DNA of 12,304 nt from Bacillota bacterium (GTDB taxonomy: Bacteria > Bacillota > Desulfitobacteriia > Desulfitobacteriales > Desulfitobacteriaceae). Under the pieces are notes generated by a model. It ran no database searches and had not been told where the DNA came from. It worked only from the letters and a program-made list of their open reading frames with translations. The DNA is taken from assembly GCA_023390635.1 (NCBI GenBank), contig JAEWCM010000165.1:1-12304 (forward strand). The letters run 5' to 3'. The translations under genes were made by a program, and so were the position numbers. How positions within the stretch are numbered: position 1 is the stretch's first letter; every line of letters begins with the position of its first letter. Positions 1-5,605 of this stretch are shown here, piece by piece.

Positions 1-305
1 AGGATAACACCCGGACCGTCAATGGCATCAATCTGAGTCAGATAGTCTGCTCTGGATGCTGTTTCCTGGCCATGAAACCCTATCCGCCCATGACTGCCGT
101 CACAATAGGGAGGATTCTTGGAATGACCGCAGCGGCACAAGGCATAAGTCTCCTGATGCGGATATTGCTTGCCTCTTTCCCAGTGATCGGAGCGTCCTCT
201 TTCATCGGCCACAATCGTTTCTTTATACATCGGTACCCCTCCGGATACTATGTATGGCCCATCCTTAGTAATCTTTATTTTTAACTTGTTCTTTTTACTT
301 TCCAT
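1..305 (-). CDS. CDGSH iron-sulfur domain protein, 3' end cut by window edge
   Basis: Only the first 101 codons are inside the window; the gene runs off position 1. The reading frame contains a full CDGSH signature, C-x-C-x2-S-x3-P-x-C-D-G-S-H, with C57, C59, C68 and H72 as the expected 3Cys-1His ligands of a [2Fe-2S] cluster. The segment before it (KITKDGPYIVSGGVP, about residues 11-25) resembles the N-terminal beta-rich part of bacterial CDGSH proteins of the COG3369 type, which are soluble electron-transfer or cluster-handling proteins of unclear role. The ATG at 303-305 was chosen because homologous proteins begin just before this motif, and a purine-rich tract (GGAAGGGAAAGAAG) lies upstream, though somewhat far away. 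The frame stays open upstream to about 521, so an N-terminal extension from an ATG at 462-464 is formally possible but has no good ribosome binding site. The domain call is firm; the physiological role is unknown. Confidence 0.88.
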   Translation of the reverse strand, partial: MESKKNKLKIKITKDGPYIVSGGVPMYKETIVADERGRSDHWERGKQYPHQETYALCRCGHSKNPPYCDGSHGRIGFHGQETASRADYLTQIDAIDGPGVI

Positions 306-464
306 TTTTCTTCTTTCCCTTCCTTTGCCGCTCAGCCCAATGATCAAGCCAGGCTCCAATGTTTTGAACCATTTTTCCGTGTCATGTTTTTTGTCGCTTC
401 CTGTATGATTTCCATAAAATTCGTCTAACTCCTGCTGTAAATCAAAAAAACATCCAATCAACAT
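295..464 (-). pseudogene. possible small frameshifted ORF overlapping the CDGSH gene start
   Basis: From the ATG at 462-464 one frame reads a protein-like stretch (LQQELDEFYGNHTGSDKKHD). Shortly afterwards a second frame reads NIGAWLDHWAERQRKGKKK and stops with TAA at 295-297, overlapping the CDGSH ATG by 11 bases. Adding one A to the AAAAA run near 371-377 would join the two into a protein of about 56 residues with an amphipathic, basic C-terminus. This suggests a small gene broken by a one-base deletion or a sequencing error, once translationally coupled to the CDGSH gene. I do not recognise the family. The alternative is that the whole stretch is leader sequence, or an N-terminal extension of the CDGSH protein. 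Confidence is low. Confidence 0.3.
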
Positions 465-546
465 AAAAATCACATATTTGTGTGCTAGACTGCTATCAAC
501 AGCTGAAAGCTGTACTAAATCTCATATAGGAAATGAGGTGCAAAAA

Positions 547-810
547 ATGAAGAAATTAAATAAGCAAAAGTTAGTCATCAGTTTAGGCCTTGGTCTAGTA
601 CTCGCTACACCGATCGCCGCTTATGCAGCCACATCGGAGGCTCCGGCCGCTCAAGCCATTCGCGCTTTCTGCTGCCAGGCTGTCGGTGCATCCACGGATA
701 GCGGATCGGCTTCTGCCACAGCACTCACCATTGACAACAGCACTCCTCAATCAGGGAACAGCTGCTGCAATCCAGCTAACGTTCAGAACGGACAGACCAC
801 CAATAATTAA
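547..810 (+). CDS. small secreted peptide with two Cys-Cys pairs
   Basis: An 87-residue protein. The start ATG at 547 is preceded by GAGGTG at 535-540 with 6-base spacing, so the longer ORF starting at 478 is not used. Residues 1-27 form a classical Sec signal peptide: KKLNKQK basic end, hydrophobic core VISLGLGLVLA, and a cleavage motif ending AAYA near residue 27. The predicted mature peptide is about 60 residues, rich in Ser, Thr, Ala, Asn and Gln, with no charge-rich segment. Its only cysteines are two adjacent pairs, C42-C43 (FCCQAVG) and C73-C74 (NSCCNPAN), about 30 residues apart. After export these could form disulfides or bind metal; that is inference. I do not recognise a family. 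It stands alone on the plus strand and is followed about 50 bases later by a strong terminator, so it is a monocistronic unit. Confidence 0.75.
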   Translation: MKKLNKQKLVISLGLGLVLATPIAAYAATSEAPAAQAIRAFCCQAVGASTDSGSASATALTIDNSTPQSGNSCCNPANVQNGQTTNN

Positions 811-857
811 GCGGAAACATTACACAACTCTAAATGGCCTTATGCAGGCCCATAAAG

Positions 858-893
858 AAAAGGAAGGCATTTCAACCTGTTGCCTTCCTTTTT
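858..893. terminator. bidirectional rho-independent terminator
   Basis: A 12-bp perfect stem (AAAAGGAAGGCA at 858-869 with TGCCTTCCTTTT at 881-892) encloses an 11-base loop and runs into T-rich sequence on either strand. It lies between the convergent ends of the plus-strand Cys-pair peptide gene (stop at 810) and the minus-strand coiled-coil gene (stop at 910), so it probably ends both transcripts. Confidence 0.85.
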
Positions 894-909
894 CTTATGG
901 ACCTGTATT

Positions 910-1269
910 TCACCTGACCTTGCGCAATTCCTTGATATCTGCATCATGAGACAGTGATCGATAAGACAACATTTCTAAAACCCGTCCCTGCTGCCCTTGA
1001 ATATCACTCATCTTCTGCTGTTCTTCTTTCATACTGTTAATATCCTTTTTCATGACATCAATATCTTCTTTTATGACGACAATGTCTTTCTTCATAACGA
1101 CAATGTCTTTTTTCATGATGTCGATATCCTGCCGTAGTTCTTCCACAATAGCATTTGTGTTCCCAACAATGCGAACCATATCTGCCATCATCTGCTGAAG
1201 CTGAGCAATATCTCTTCGGCTGTCCGCCAGCTCTTTCAGCACCCGTGCTTTAAATTCCTCATCCGACAC
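910..1269 (-). CDS. heptad-repeat coiled-coil protein of unknown function
   Basis: A protein of 119 residues if started at the GTG at 1267-1269, which has an ideal AGGAGG at 1279-1284 with 9-base spacing. The frame also allows an ATG at 1336-1338, which would add 23 residues including a short hydrophobic stretch (LIIVAFLVNYL) that could act as a membrane anchor; its ribosome binding site is poor, but a candidate promoter sits just upstream of it, so the start is not settled. The body is almost entirely helical. An N-terminal part (DEEFKARVLKELADSRRDI) leads into five consecutive seven-residue repeats of the type D-I-x-(I/V)-(M/I)-K-(K/E), with hydrophobic residues at a and d positions, typical of a parallel coiled coil. 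It contains no enzymatic motif. It may be a structural or oligomerising protein; the family was not recognised. Confidence 0.72.
   Translation of the reverse strand: MSDEEFKARVLKELADSRRDIAQLQQMMADMVRIVGNTNAIVEELRQDIDIMKKDIVVMKKDIVVIKEDIDVMKKDINSMKEEQQKMSDIQGQQGRVLEMLSYRSLSHDADIKELRKVR
1024..1128 (-). repeat. five 21-bp tandem repeats inside the coiled-coil gene
   Basis: Five consecutive 21-base units encode seven-residue heptads (DIDIMKK, DIVVMKK, DIVVIKE, DIDVMKK, DINSMKE). The middle units are the most alike in DNA, consistent with recent duplication by replication slippage. The repeats are in frame and coding, with no spacers. Confidence 0.8.
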
Positions 1270-1278
1270 TCTCTTTTT

Positions 1279-1284
1279 CCTCCT
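1279..1284 (-). promoter_or_regulatory. ribosome binding site deciding the coiled-coil gene start
   Basis: AGGAGG on the minus strand, nine bases before a GTG (1267-1269). It is much stronger than anything upstream of the alternative ATG at 1336-1338 and is the reason for choosing the shorter protein. Confidence 0.6.
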
Positions 1285-1377
1285 TTCCTGCATTCCTCTA
1301 TTTAAGTAATTCACTAAGAAGGCAACAATGATCAACATTTATTCCGGACATTTCCGCACAACTCATACCGTATTCAC

Positions 1378-1406
1378 AGTTTACCATACATCCTTATCAG
1401 TGCCAA
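1378..1406 (-). promoter_or_regulatory. candidate sigma-A promoter for the coiled-coil gene
   Basis: On the minus strand TTGGCA (1401-1406) and TAAACT (1378-1383) are separated by 17 bases. They match the -35 consensus at five of six positions and the -10 at four of six. Transcription would start near 1371, between galE and the coiled-coil gene. Confidence 0.45.
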
Positions 1407-1496
1407 TCGGTCAACATTCATGCTGCTTTATCTTACTTATAAACCATTAAACATTTCCGGTCAGGCACACTTTCCTTACCACTACTCTCCTTGTCT

Positions 1497-2483
1497 TTAC
1501 CTGTATCCTTCCGGGTGCTCCCAGTGCCAACACCATGCACTTTTCAGAATGGTTTCCAGATCACTGTACCTTGCCTCCCAGCCCAATTGATGCCGGATCT
1601 TTTCCACTCCAGCCACCAGAATATCCGGATCACCTTCCCGGCGCTCCGTCTCCTGAATCGGAATTTCCCTGCCTGTGATCCTTTTTGCCTCTTCAATTAC
1701 CTCCCGCACGGAGTACCCTTTGCCCATGCCTACGTTAAAAACGCCGCAGATCCCCTCATCCAGCTTTTCCAAAGCCCTGATATGTACTTCCGCCAGATCA
1801 AGCACATGAATATAATCCCGGATGCAGGTTCCATCCGGAGTATGATAGTCAGTGCCGAAAATCCCGATTGACTCCCTTTGCCCCAAAGCCGTCTTCAACA
1901 CCAGAGGAATCAGATGGGTTTCCGGTTTATGATCTTCCCCGATTGAACCATCCAGAGCCGCCCCTGCTGCATTAAAATAGCGCAGTGCAATCCATTTCAG
2001 CCCATAGGCTCTCTCGTACCAGGCTAAAGACTGCTCAATCATTAATTTGGACAATCCGTAGGGATTGATGGGAAGGCATCGGCTCTCCTCCGTAAGAGGG
2101 ACTTCCTCAGGCAAACCATAGGCAGCCGCCGTCGAGGAAAAGACAATCTTATTAATTCCGGCCTTGATCAGGTGGGACACAAACAGGTTAGTCTTAGCCA
2201 TATTCTCATTAAAATAGAGATCAGGCTGCTTCATTGATTCCCCCACCAGACTGAGGGCGGCAAAATGGATCACCGCTTCCACTTCATGTTTTTGGGTAAT
2301 GCTCTCAAGCAGCATCTGATCGTCAATATCTCCCTGATAGAAATCTGCTCCTGCAGGCACAGCTTGCACATGCCCTGTGACCAGGCTGTCCAGTACCACC
2401 ACTCTATAGCCTTTCTCAATCAGAGCTTTCACCGTATGGCTGCCGATATACCCGGCACCGCCGGAAACTAAAATTGCGCCCAA
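1497..2483 (-). CDS. galE: UDP-glucose 4-epimerase
   Basis: A 328-residue extended short-chain dehydrogenase/reductase that interconverts UDP-glucose and UDP-galactose with bound NAD in the cytoplasm, supplying galactose units for exopolysaccharide and cell-surface glycans and serving the Leloir pathway. Visible motifs are the NAD-binding GGAGYIG at residues 8-14, the catalytic SST at 116-118 with YGLSK (Y142, K146), the LRYFNAAGA signature around 167-175, and the C-terminal substrate-binding block GTDYHTPDGTCIRDYIHV around 210-227. Length is normal for the family. The start is taken as TTG at 2481-2483, because AAGGAGG at 2494-2500 lies ten bases upstream and the Rossmann motif then sits at the usual distance. 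The longer frame to 2618 passes through the promoter and is not protein-like. No other sugar genes are next to it, so it appears to be a single-gene unit. Confidence 0.95.
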   Translation of the reverse strand: MGAILVSGGAGYIGSHTVKALIEKGYRVVVLDSLVTGHVQAVPAGADFYQGDIDDQMLLESITQKHEVEAVIHFAALSLVGESMKQPDLYFNENMAKTNLFVSHLIKAGINKIVFSSTAAAYGLPEEVPLTEESRCLPINPYGLSKLMIEQSLAWYERAYGLKWIALRYFNAAGAALDGSIGEDHKPETHLIPLVLKTALGQRESIGIFGTDYHTPDGTCIRDYIHVLDLAEVHIRALEKLDEGICGVFNVGMGKGYSVREVIEEAKRITGREIPIQETERREGDPDILVAGVEKIRHQLGWEARYSDLETILKSAWCWHWEHPEGYR

Positions 2484-2493
2484 TGTTCGAGAT

Positions 2494-2500
2494 CCTCCTT
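2494..2500 (-). promoter_or_regulatory. ribosome binding site of galE
   Basis: AAGGAGG on the minus strand with ten bases to a TTG codon at 2481-2483. No ATG or GTG in the galE frame lies at a usable distance, so this site fixes an uncommon TTG start. Confidence 0.75.
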
Positions 2501-2541
2501 TATGATATAAGGATGCAAAAAGTCCTATAAAATTTATATTA

Positions 2542-2550
2542 ATTATAGCA
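2542..2550 (-). promoter_or_regulatory. extended -10 promoter of galE
   Basis: On the minus strand TGCTATAAT is a perfect extended -10 element (TGn plus TATAAT). The -35 region has no good TTGACA match, which is usual for extended -10 promoters. It gives a leader of about 50 bases before the galE TTG. Confidence 0.65.
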
Positions 2551-2572
2551 CAGAGCCCCCGCCGGACACAGA

Positions 2573-2610
2573 ACAGGGCCAATCTCCACAGTGGGGAGCA
2601 GTGGCCCTGT
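2573..2610. terminator. imperfect GC-rich hairpin between prepilin peptidase gene and galE
   Basis: Nine-base arms (ACAGGGCCA at 2573-2581, TGGCCCTGT at 2602-2610) enclose a 20-base loop that can form a further CTCC/GGAG stem. It starts 35 bases after the prepilin peptidase stop and ends just before the -35 region of galE. It lacks a U-tract in either direction, so it may be a weak or factor-dependent terminator, or a regulatory dyad upstream of galE. Confidence 0.45.
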
Positions 2611-2644
2611 AATCCCACTTCTCAATGATCTATTAGGAGCTCCC

Positions 2645-3415
2645 TTATAAGAAAATCCGGTCAAGACAGGGCTGTGTCCAAAGCATCATCAGGGCTCCTG
2701 CCGCCAGAAACGGGCCAAAAGGGATCGGATCTCTGAATCCTTTATGCAGAATGACAATCCTTAGCACACCGGCCAGAACTCCCAGCGCGCTGGCCAGGAA
2801 AATCGTCGCAAAAATCCCCTGAACACCTAAATAAAGGCCGAGAGAAGCCACCAATTTCACATCACCCCATCCCATGCCCTGAGGGTACAAGTAAGCCAGC
2901 AGTGTGAATACTCCTCCTGCTCCCAAAGCCCCTGCCAGCCCGTCCCACCAGTCCGGTTGTCCCGTTAAGGCGATATTGGCCATTCCTGTCAGTACAACCA
3001 ATAGGAGCAGAGAATCAGGCAGAAGGAAAACATCCCAGTCGATGAACGAAAGGGCAATCAGCAATGCGATAAAACACAGATCAATACCCAGACCAAGCAG
3101 AGGGCGTTCCGGCCGCAACAGTACCGTCAGACCAAATAACAAAGCAGTCAAAAGCTCAACCACCAGATAACGGAGGGAGATTGACTGCCCGCATTGGGCA
3201 CAACGGCCCTTAAGGAAAATATAACTGAGAACAGGAACTAACTCCCAAGGCTTAAGCTCATGACCACAGACCGTGCAATGAGAGCCGGGCCTGACGACTG
3301 ACTGGCCCTTAGGCAACCGATAGATGACCACATTGAGAAAGCTGCCGATGATCAGGCCGAGCAAGCTGGCTAAGAAGATAAGCAACCACAAACCTGGTAT
3401 CTCATCCCCATTCAT
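2645..3415 (-). CDS. type IV prepilin peptidase (A24 family)
   Basis: A 256-residue polytopic membrane protease of the PilD/ComC family, which cleaves and often N-methylates type IV pilin-like precursors, such as those of competence or secretion pseudopili, at the cytoplasmic face. The N-terminal domain (GSFLNVVIYRLPKG, about 24-37) carries two CxxC pairs (C47/C50 and C72/C75), the zinc-binding form seen in bifunctional enzymes. The catalytic aspartates fit FIDWD (D126 or D128) and the GxGxGD-x-K motif MGWGDVK with D185. About seven to eight hydrophobic segments are visible. The ATG at 3415 has GGGGAG eight bases upstream. No pilin, ATPase or competence genes adjoin it, so its substrates are encoded elsewhere. 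It could be called pilD or comC, but the sequence alone does not decide which. Confidence 0.93.
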   Translation of the reverse strand: MNGDEIPGLWLLIFLASLLGLIIGSFLNVVIYRLPKGQSVVRPGSHCTVCGHELKPWELVPVLSYIFLKGRCAQCGQSISLRYLVVELLTALLFGLTVLLRPERPLLGLGIDLCFIALLIALSFIDWDVFLLPDSLLLLVVLTGMANIALTGQPDWWDGLAGALGAGGVFTLLAYLYPQGMGWGDVKLVASLGLYLGVQGIFATIFLASALGVLAGVLRIVILHKGFRDPIPFGPFLAAGALMMLWTQPCLDRIFL

Positions 3416-3513
3416 ATTATTTACTCCCCTTTCCGGGCTTCTTTTCCTCCATGCAAATAAGGTCCTGCTACATCGTCTTCATACCCAGCCGGACCTCTGA
3501 TCATGCTCCATAA

Positions 3514-3541
3514 TTAGTATGGCTGTTTTCCAAATTCGCAA
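3514..3541 (-). promoter_or_regulatory. candidate promoter of the prepilin peptidase gene
   Basis: On the minus strand TTGCGA (3536-3541) and TACTAA (3514-3519) are spaced by 16 bases, each matching four of six consensus positions. The leader to the ATG at 3415 would be about 90 bases. The -35 box is covered by the dyad at 3533-3554. Confidence 0.35.
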
Positions 3542-3554
3542 GCGCTTGCTAATT
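3533..3554. promoter_or_regulatory. 22-bp dyad, candidate LacI-type operator
   Basis: A nearly perfect palindrome with core GCAAGCGCTTGC (3538-3549, perfect 12 bp), flanked by AATT on both sides with one mismatched pair (3537/3550). The central CG symmetry is that of LacI/GalR-family operators. It also matches a CcpA cre pattern (TGnAAnCGnTnnCA) except at the two outer positions. It overlaps the -35 of the candidate prepilin peptidase promoter, where a bound repressor would block transcription. No LacI-type gene is in the window, so the regulator is unknown. Confidence 0.45.
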
Positions 3555-3586
3555 TCGAATCAAAACTTATTTAGGCGTGCCCGAAG

Positions 3587-4111
3587 TTATTCAGTTGAAA
3601 GCGGCCTGTTAAAATACTCAAAGTTTTCTAATGAGTGTTCGATATGTTCCTTAGAATATTTTTCACCTTTAATTTTTTGCACTCCGCTGATTACACTTTC
3701 CTTCGACTTATTTTCTAAATGGTCATAAGCATAAATAGCAGTTGTTAACAACTCCAGTTCCGATGGGGATTGACCCCGGAAGTGTTCAATTAAAGCATTG
3801 ATTTCCTGCAGCTGCTCCTCAGATAATCCATTAGATTTAATGGTAAAGTTTCTTTCGTCAACACTCATTAAATGAGAACGACCTGAATAGTCAAACTCAA
3901 TAACACCATCCGTGCTTAAAAAAGCAGTGGCCGCGTCTAGAATGGCACTGTAGGGTCCATAGAAGTGCAGTCCATAATCATAACCTAAATTAATCCCTTT
4001 TTGCTCAATCAAGAAAACCAATTTCTGCAAAGTCTTTTTGCCTGGTTTCTCGCCCCATATATCGTTGATTCTTTTAATGATATAGGCCGCATTATCAGAA
4101 ATATCCGTCAT
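3587..4111 (-). CDS. YwgA/Panacea-like partner of the HD phosphohydrolase
   Basis: A 174-residue soluble protein. Its N-terminal half (KKTLQKLVFLIEQKG, then YGLHFYGPYSAILDAATAFL, about residues 24-64) has the KLQKL...YGPYS layout of YwgA and related SocA/Panacea-type domains, which often act as partners or antitoxins of a neighbouring gene. The C-terminal half is helical and charged, without catalytic motifs. Its ATG overlaps the stop of the upstream HD gene in an ATGA junction, which implies translational coupling and a joint function. In Bacillus subtilis, ywgA lies near ywfO, which encodes a homologue of the HD partner; this is recalled, not checked here. Base composition is more AT-rich than that of galE or the prepilin peptidase gene. 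The function is unproven; the family link is a pattern judgement. Confidence 0.7.
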   Translation of the reverse strand: MTDISDNAAYIIKRINDIWGEKPGKKTLQKLVFLIEQKGINLGYDYGLHFYGPYSAILDAATAFLSTDGVIEFDYSGRSHLMSVDERNFTIKSNGLSEEQLQEINALIEHFRGQSPSELELLTTAIYAYDHLENKSKESVISGVQKIKGEKYSKEHIEHSLENFEYFNRPLSTE

Positions 4112-5442
4112 AAATTATCATCTCCTTCTCTTAAAAACTCACCGACAATTTTTCTGGCCTCTGCGGCATGGGGTTTCTCCACATAAAGTCTCCTGATGTT
4201 AATCGGCTTAATCAGGCTACGCAATAAGATTGATTCTGCTGAAATACTTGACGGTTTATCCATATATTCAACTAGAATGGGAATTCCTTTACCGCTGCTT
4301 GCATCGTACTCTTCCAAGGTAGGGATTTTGTGGGGCAGCTTATTAGCCGTGTCCTCAAGCACATTACATCCCAACCGCTCTTTTAATTCCTTCTTAATGT
4401 GGCTACATATAAGGTAGTCGTTTCCTCGATTACTATGGGTTGGTGTTTCATAAACACACGACATAACTGTTCGCTTTAAAAATTTCTCTGCAGCAGGGGT
4501 GACATTTTGGGCTTCTTTAATTTTATCCAAGACGGTTAAGTCATCCCATATTAAATATTCACACACATCATCAGGGTATTTTGCATCAGGGAGAATACTG
4601 GAAATGCTATCAACAAGAAGTTTATCTAAATATCGCCTGGTCTTGTGGAAATAGACCTGGATGAACATAAAATATCTGGCAATAACAAACTCCTCAAATG
4701 CATGGATACCGCCTCTCTCAACAGCTAATTGCATAATATTATCACTTGATCTGACATAAATAGTCAAAGAAGAAAGGAGTCTATTCAGATCATACTTTCC
4801 GTAATTAACACCGCAATAGTATGAATCTCTTAACAGATAGTCCATTTTATCACAGTCAAGTTCACTATCCATAAAACTTTTGAGAAATTTATAATCAGGC
4901 ATTATGTAGCTGGGATTTAATTCAGGATTCTTCTCTCCATAAATCAGCCATAATAACTCCGGAGTTATTTCATATCCTTCATTAACATTATGGTTTTGTC
5001 GAAAATCATCCCCAATATCCCGGATATATTGGGCAATCTCAGTCTCATAAATAATTTTTTTAGTAAAATCCTCATGCTCCGCACCGCCGTCAAACAGTGC
5101 CTCTGAGCCATGAGAGAACGGGGCATGGCCAAGATCATGTGTTAATGCGATTAGTCGTAATAGTTGTCTGTACCACTCTTTGCGTGTATGAGCAAAAAGA
5201 TCCTGCCCCTGAACCATTTTATAATTTTCCAATGCTGAATCAAAAGCTTTTGTCACTAAGTACATTACACCGAGTGAATGCCCAAAACGGGTATGTTCTG
5301 CACCGGGATAGACCAAATATGTGGTTGCCAGTTGCTTTATATTACGCAATCGCTGAAACGACAGAGAATCAACGATTTTTAATTCAAGGTCACTTACCGT
5401 AATAAAGCCGTGTATCGGATCCCGAATTTGACATGACAACAC
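4108..5442 (-). CDS. HD phosphohydrolase, SAMHD1/YwfO-like (putative dNTPase)
   Basis: A 444-residue cytoplasmic protein of the COG1078 HD family. The opening (IRDPIHGFI, 6-14) and YPGAEHTRFGHSLGVMYLV (45-63) are characteristic of SAMHD1/YwfO-type triphosphohydrolases. The metal site H-HD-D reads H55, H102-D103 (ALTHDLGHAPFSH) and D198 in DCDKMDYLLRDSYYCGV, followed by the usual NYGKYDLNRLL. Family members remove triphosphate from dNTPs or hydrolyse related nucleotides, often under allosteric nucleotide control. The start is GTG at 5440-5442, with GAGGTG four bases upstream and a promoter about 20 bases before it. It is the first gene of a two-gene operon with the YwgA-like protein. A dNTP-lowering enzyme could serve nucleotide balance or phage defence; the sequence does not decide which. 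Substrate specificity is not predictable from the motifs. Confidence 0.88.
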   Translation of the reverse strand: MLSCQIRDPIHGFITVSDLELKIVDSLSFQRLRNIKQLATTYLVYPGAEHTRFGHSLGVMYLVTKAFDSALENYKMVQGQDLFAHTRKEWYRQLLRLIALTHDLGHAPFSHGSEALFDGGAEHEDFTKKIIYETEIAQYIRDIGDDFRQNHNVNEGYEITPELLWLIYGEKNPELNPSYIMPDYKFLKSFMDSELDCDKMDYLLRDSYYCGVNYGKYDLNRLLSSLTIYVRSSDNIMQLAVERGGIHAFEEFVIARYFMFIQVYFHKTRRYLDKLLVDSISSILPDAKYPDDVCEYLIWDDLTVLDKIKEAQNVTPAAEKFLKRTVMSCVYETPTHSNRGNDYLICSHIKKELKERLGCNVLEDTANKLPHKIPTLEEYDASSGKGIPILVEYMDKPSSISAESILLRSLIKPINIRRLYVEKPHAAEARKIVGEFLREGDDNL

Positions 5443-5463
5443 GCATCACCTCGTCCTGATACA

Positions 5464-5492
5464 ATTCTACTATTTTTATCTACCCGATTCAA
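5464..5492 (-). promoter_or_regulatory. sigma-A-like promoter of the HD/YwgA operon
   Basis: On the minus strand TTGAAT (5487-5492) and TAGAAT (5464-5469) have an optimal 17-base spacing. Transcription would start about 15 bases before the GTG at 5442, giving a very short leader. The pair is therefore transcribed independently of the upstream S41 protease gene. Confidence 0.6.
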
Positions 5493-5605
5493 CACTCCTT
5501 ACCAAACATACGTTCTTCAATAACTTCGATGCTATCTATCAAACTCCTTCTTCTTTTAAAAATTCCTATATATTTTTTTGCAGCTTCGCAAAACATCTGT
5601 ACTTC

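Noticed and set aside
478..546. Extended start for the Cys-pair peptide at 478
   Set aside because: The ATG at 547 has GAGGTG at the right distance and gives a clean signal peptide; the extension would bury it behind 23 unrelated residues.
1024..1128. 21-bp repeats as a CRISPR array
   Set aside because: The repeats are directly adjacent with no spacers and encode in-frame heptads.
1491..1871. Plus-strand ORF of 126 codons opposite galE
   Set aside because: It is a shadow of the galE coding strand, with no initiation signal and a Pro/Phe-rich composition typical of antisense frames.
1497..2618. Longer galE reading frame starting at 2618
   Set aside because: The extra 45 codons run through the TGCTATAAT promoter and the ribosome binding site and are not protein-like; the TTG at 2481-2483 after AAGGAGG fits the family start.
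3536..3549. CcpA cre site
   Set aside because: Both outer conserved positions of the consensus mismatch, so only a general LacI-type operator is proposed.
3533..3554. Dyad as a rho-independent terminator of the YwgA-like gene
   Set aside because: There is no natural loop and no following T-run; a protein-binding palindrome is the better reading.
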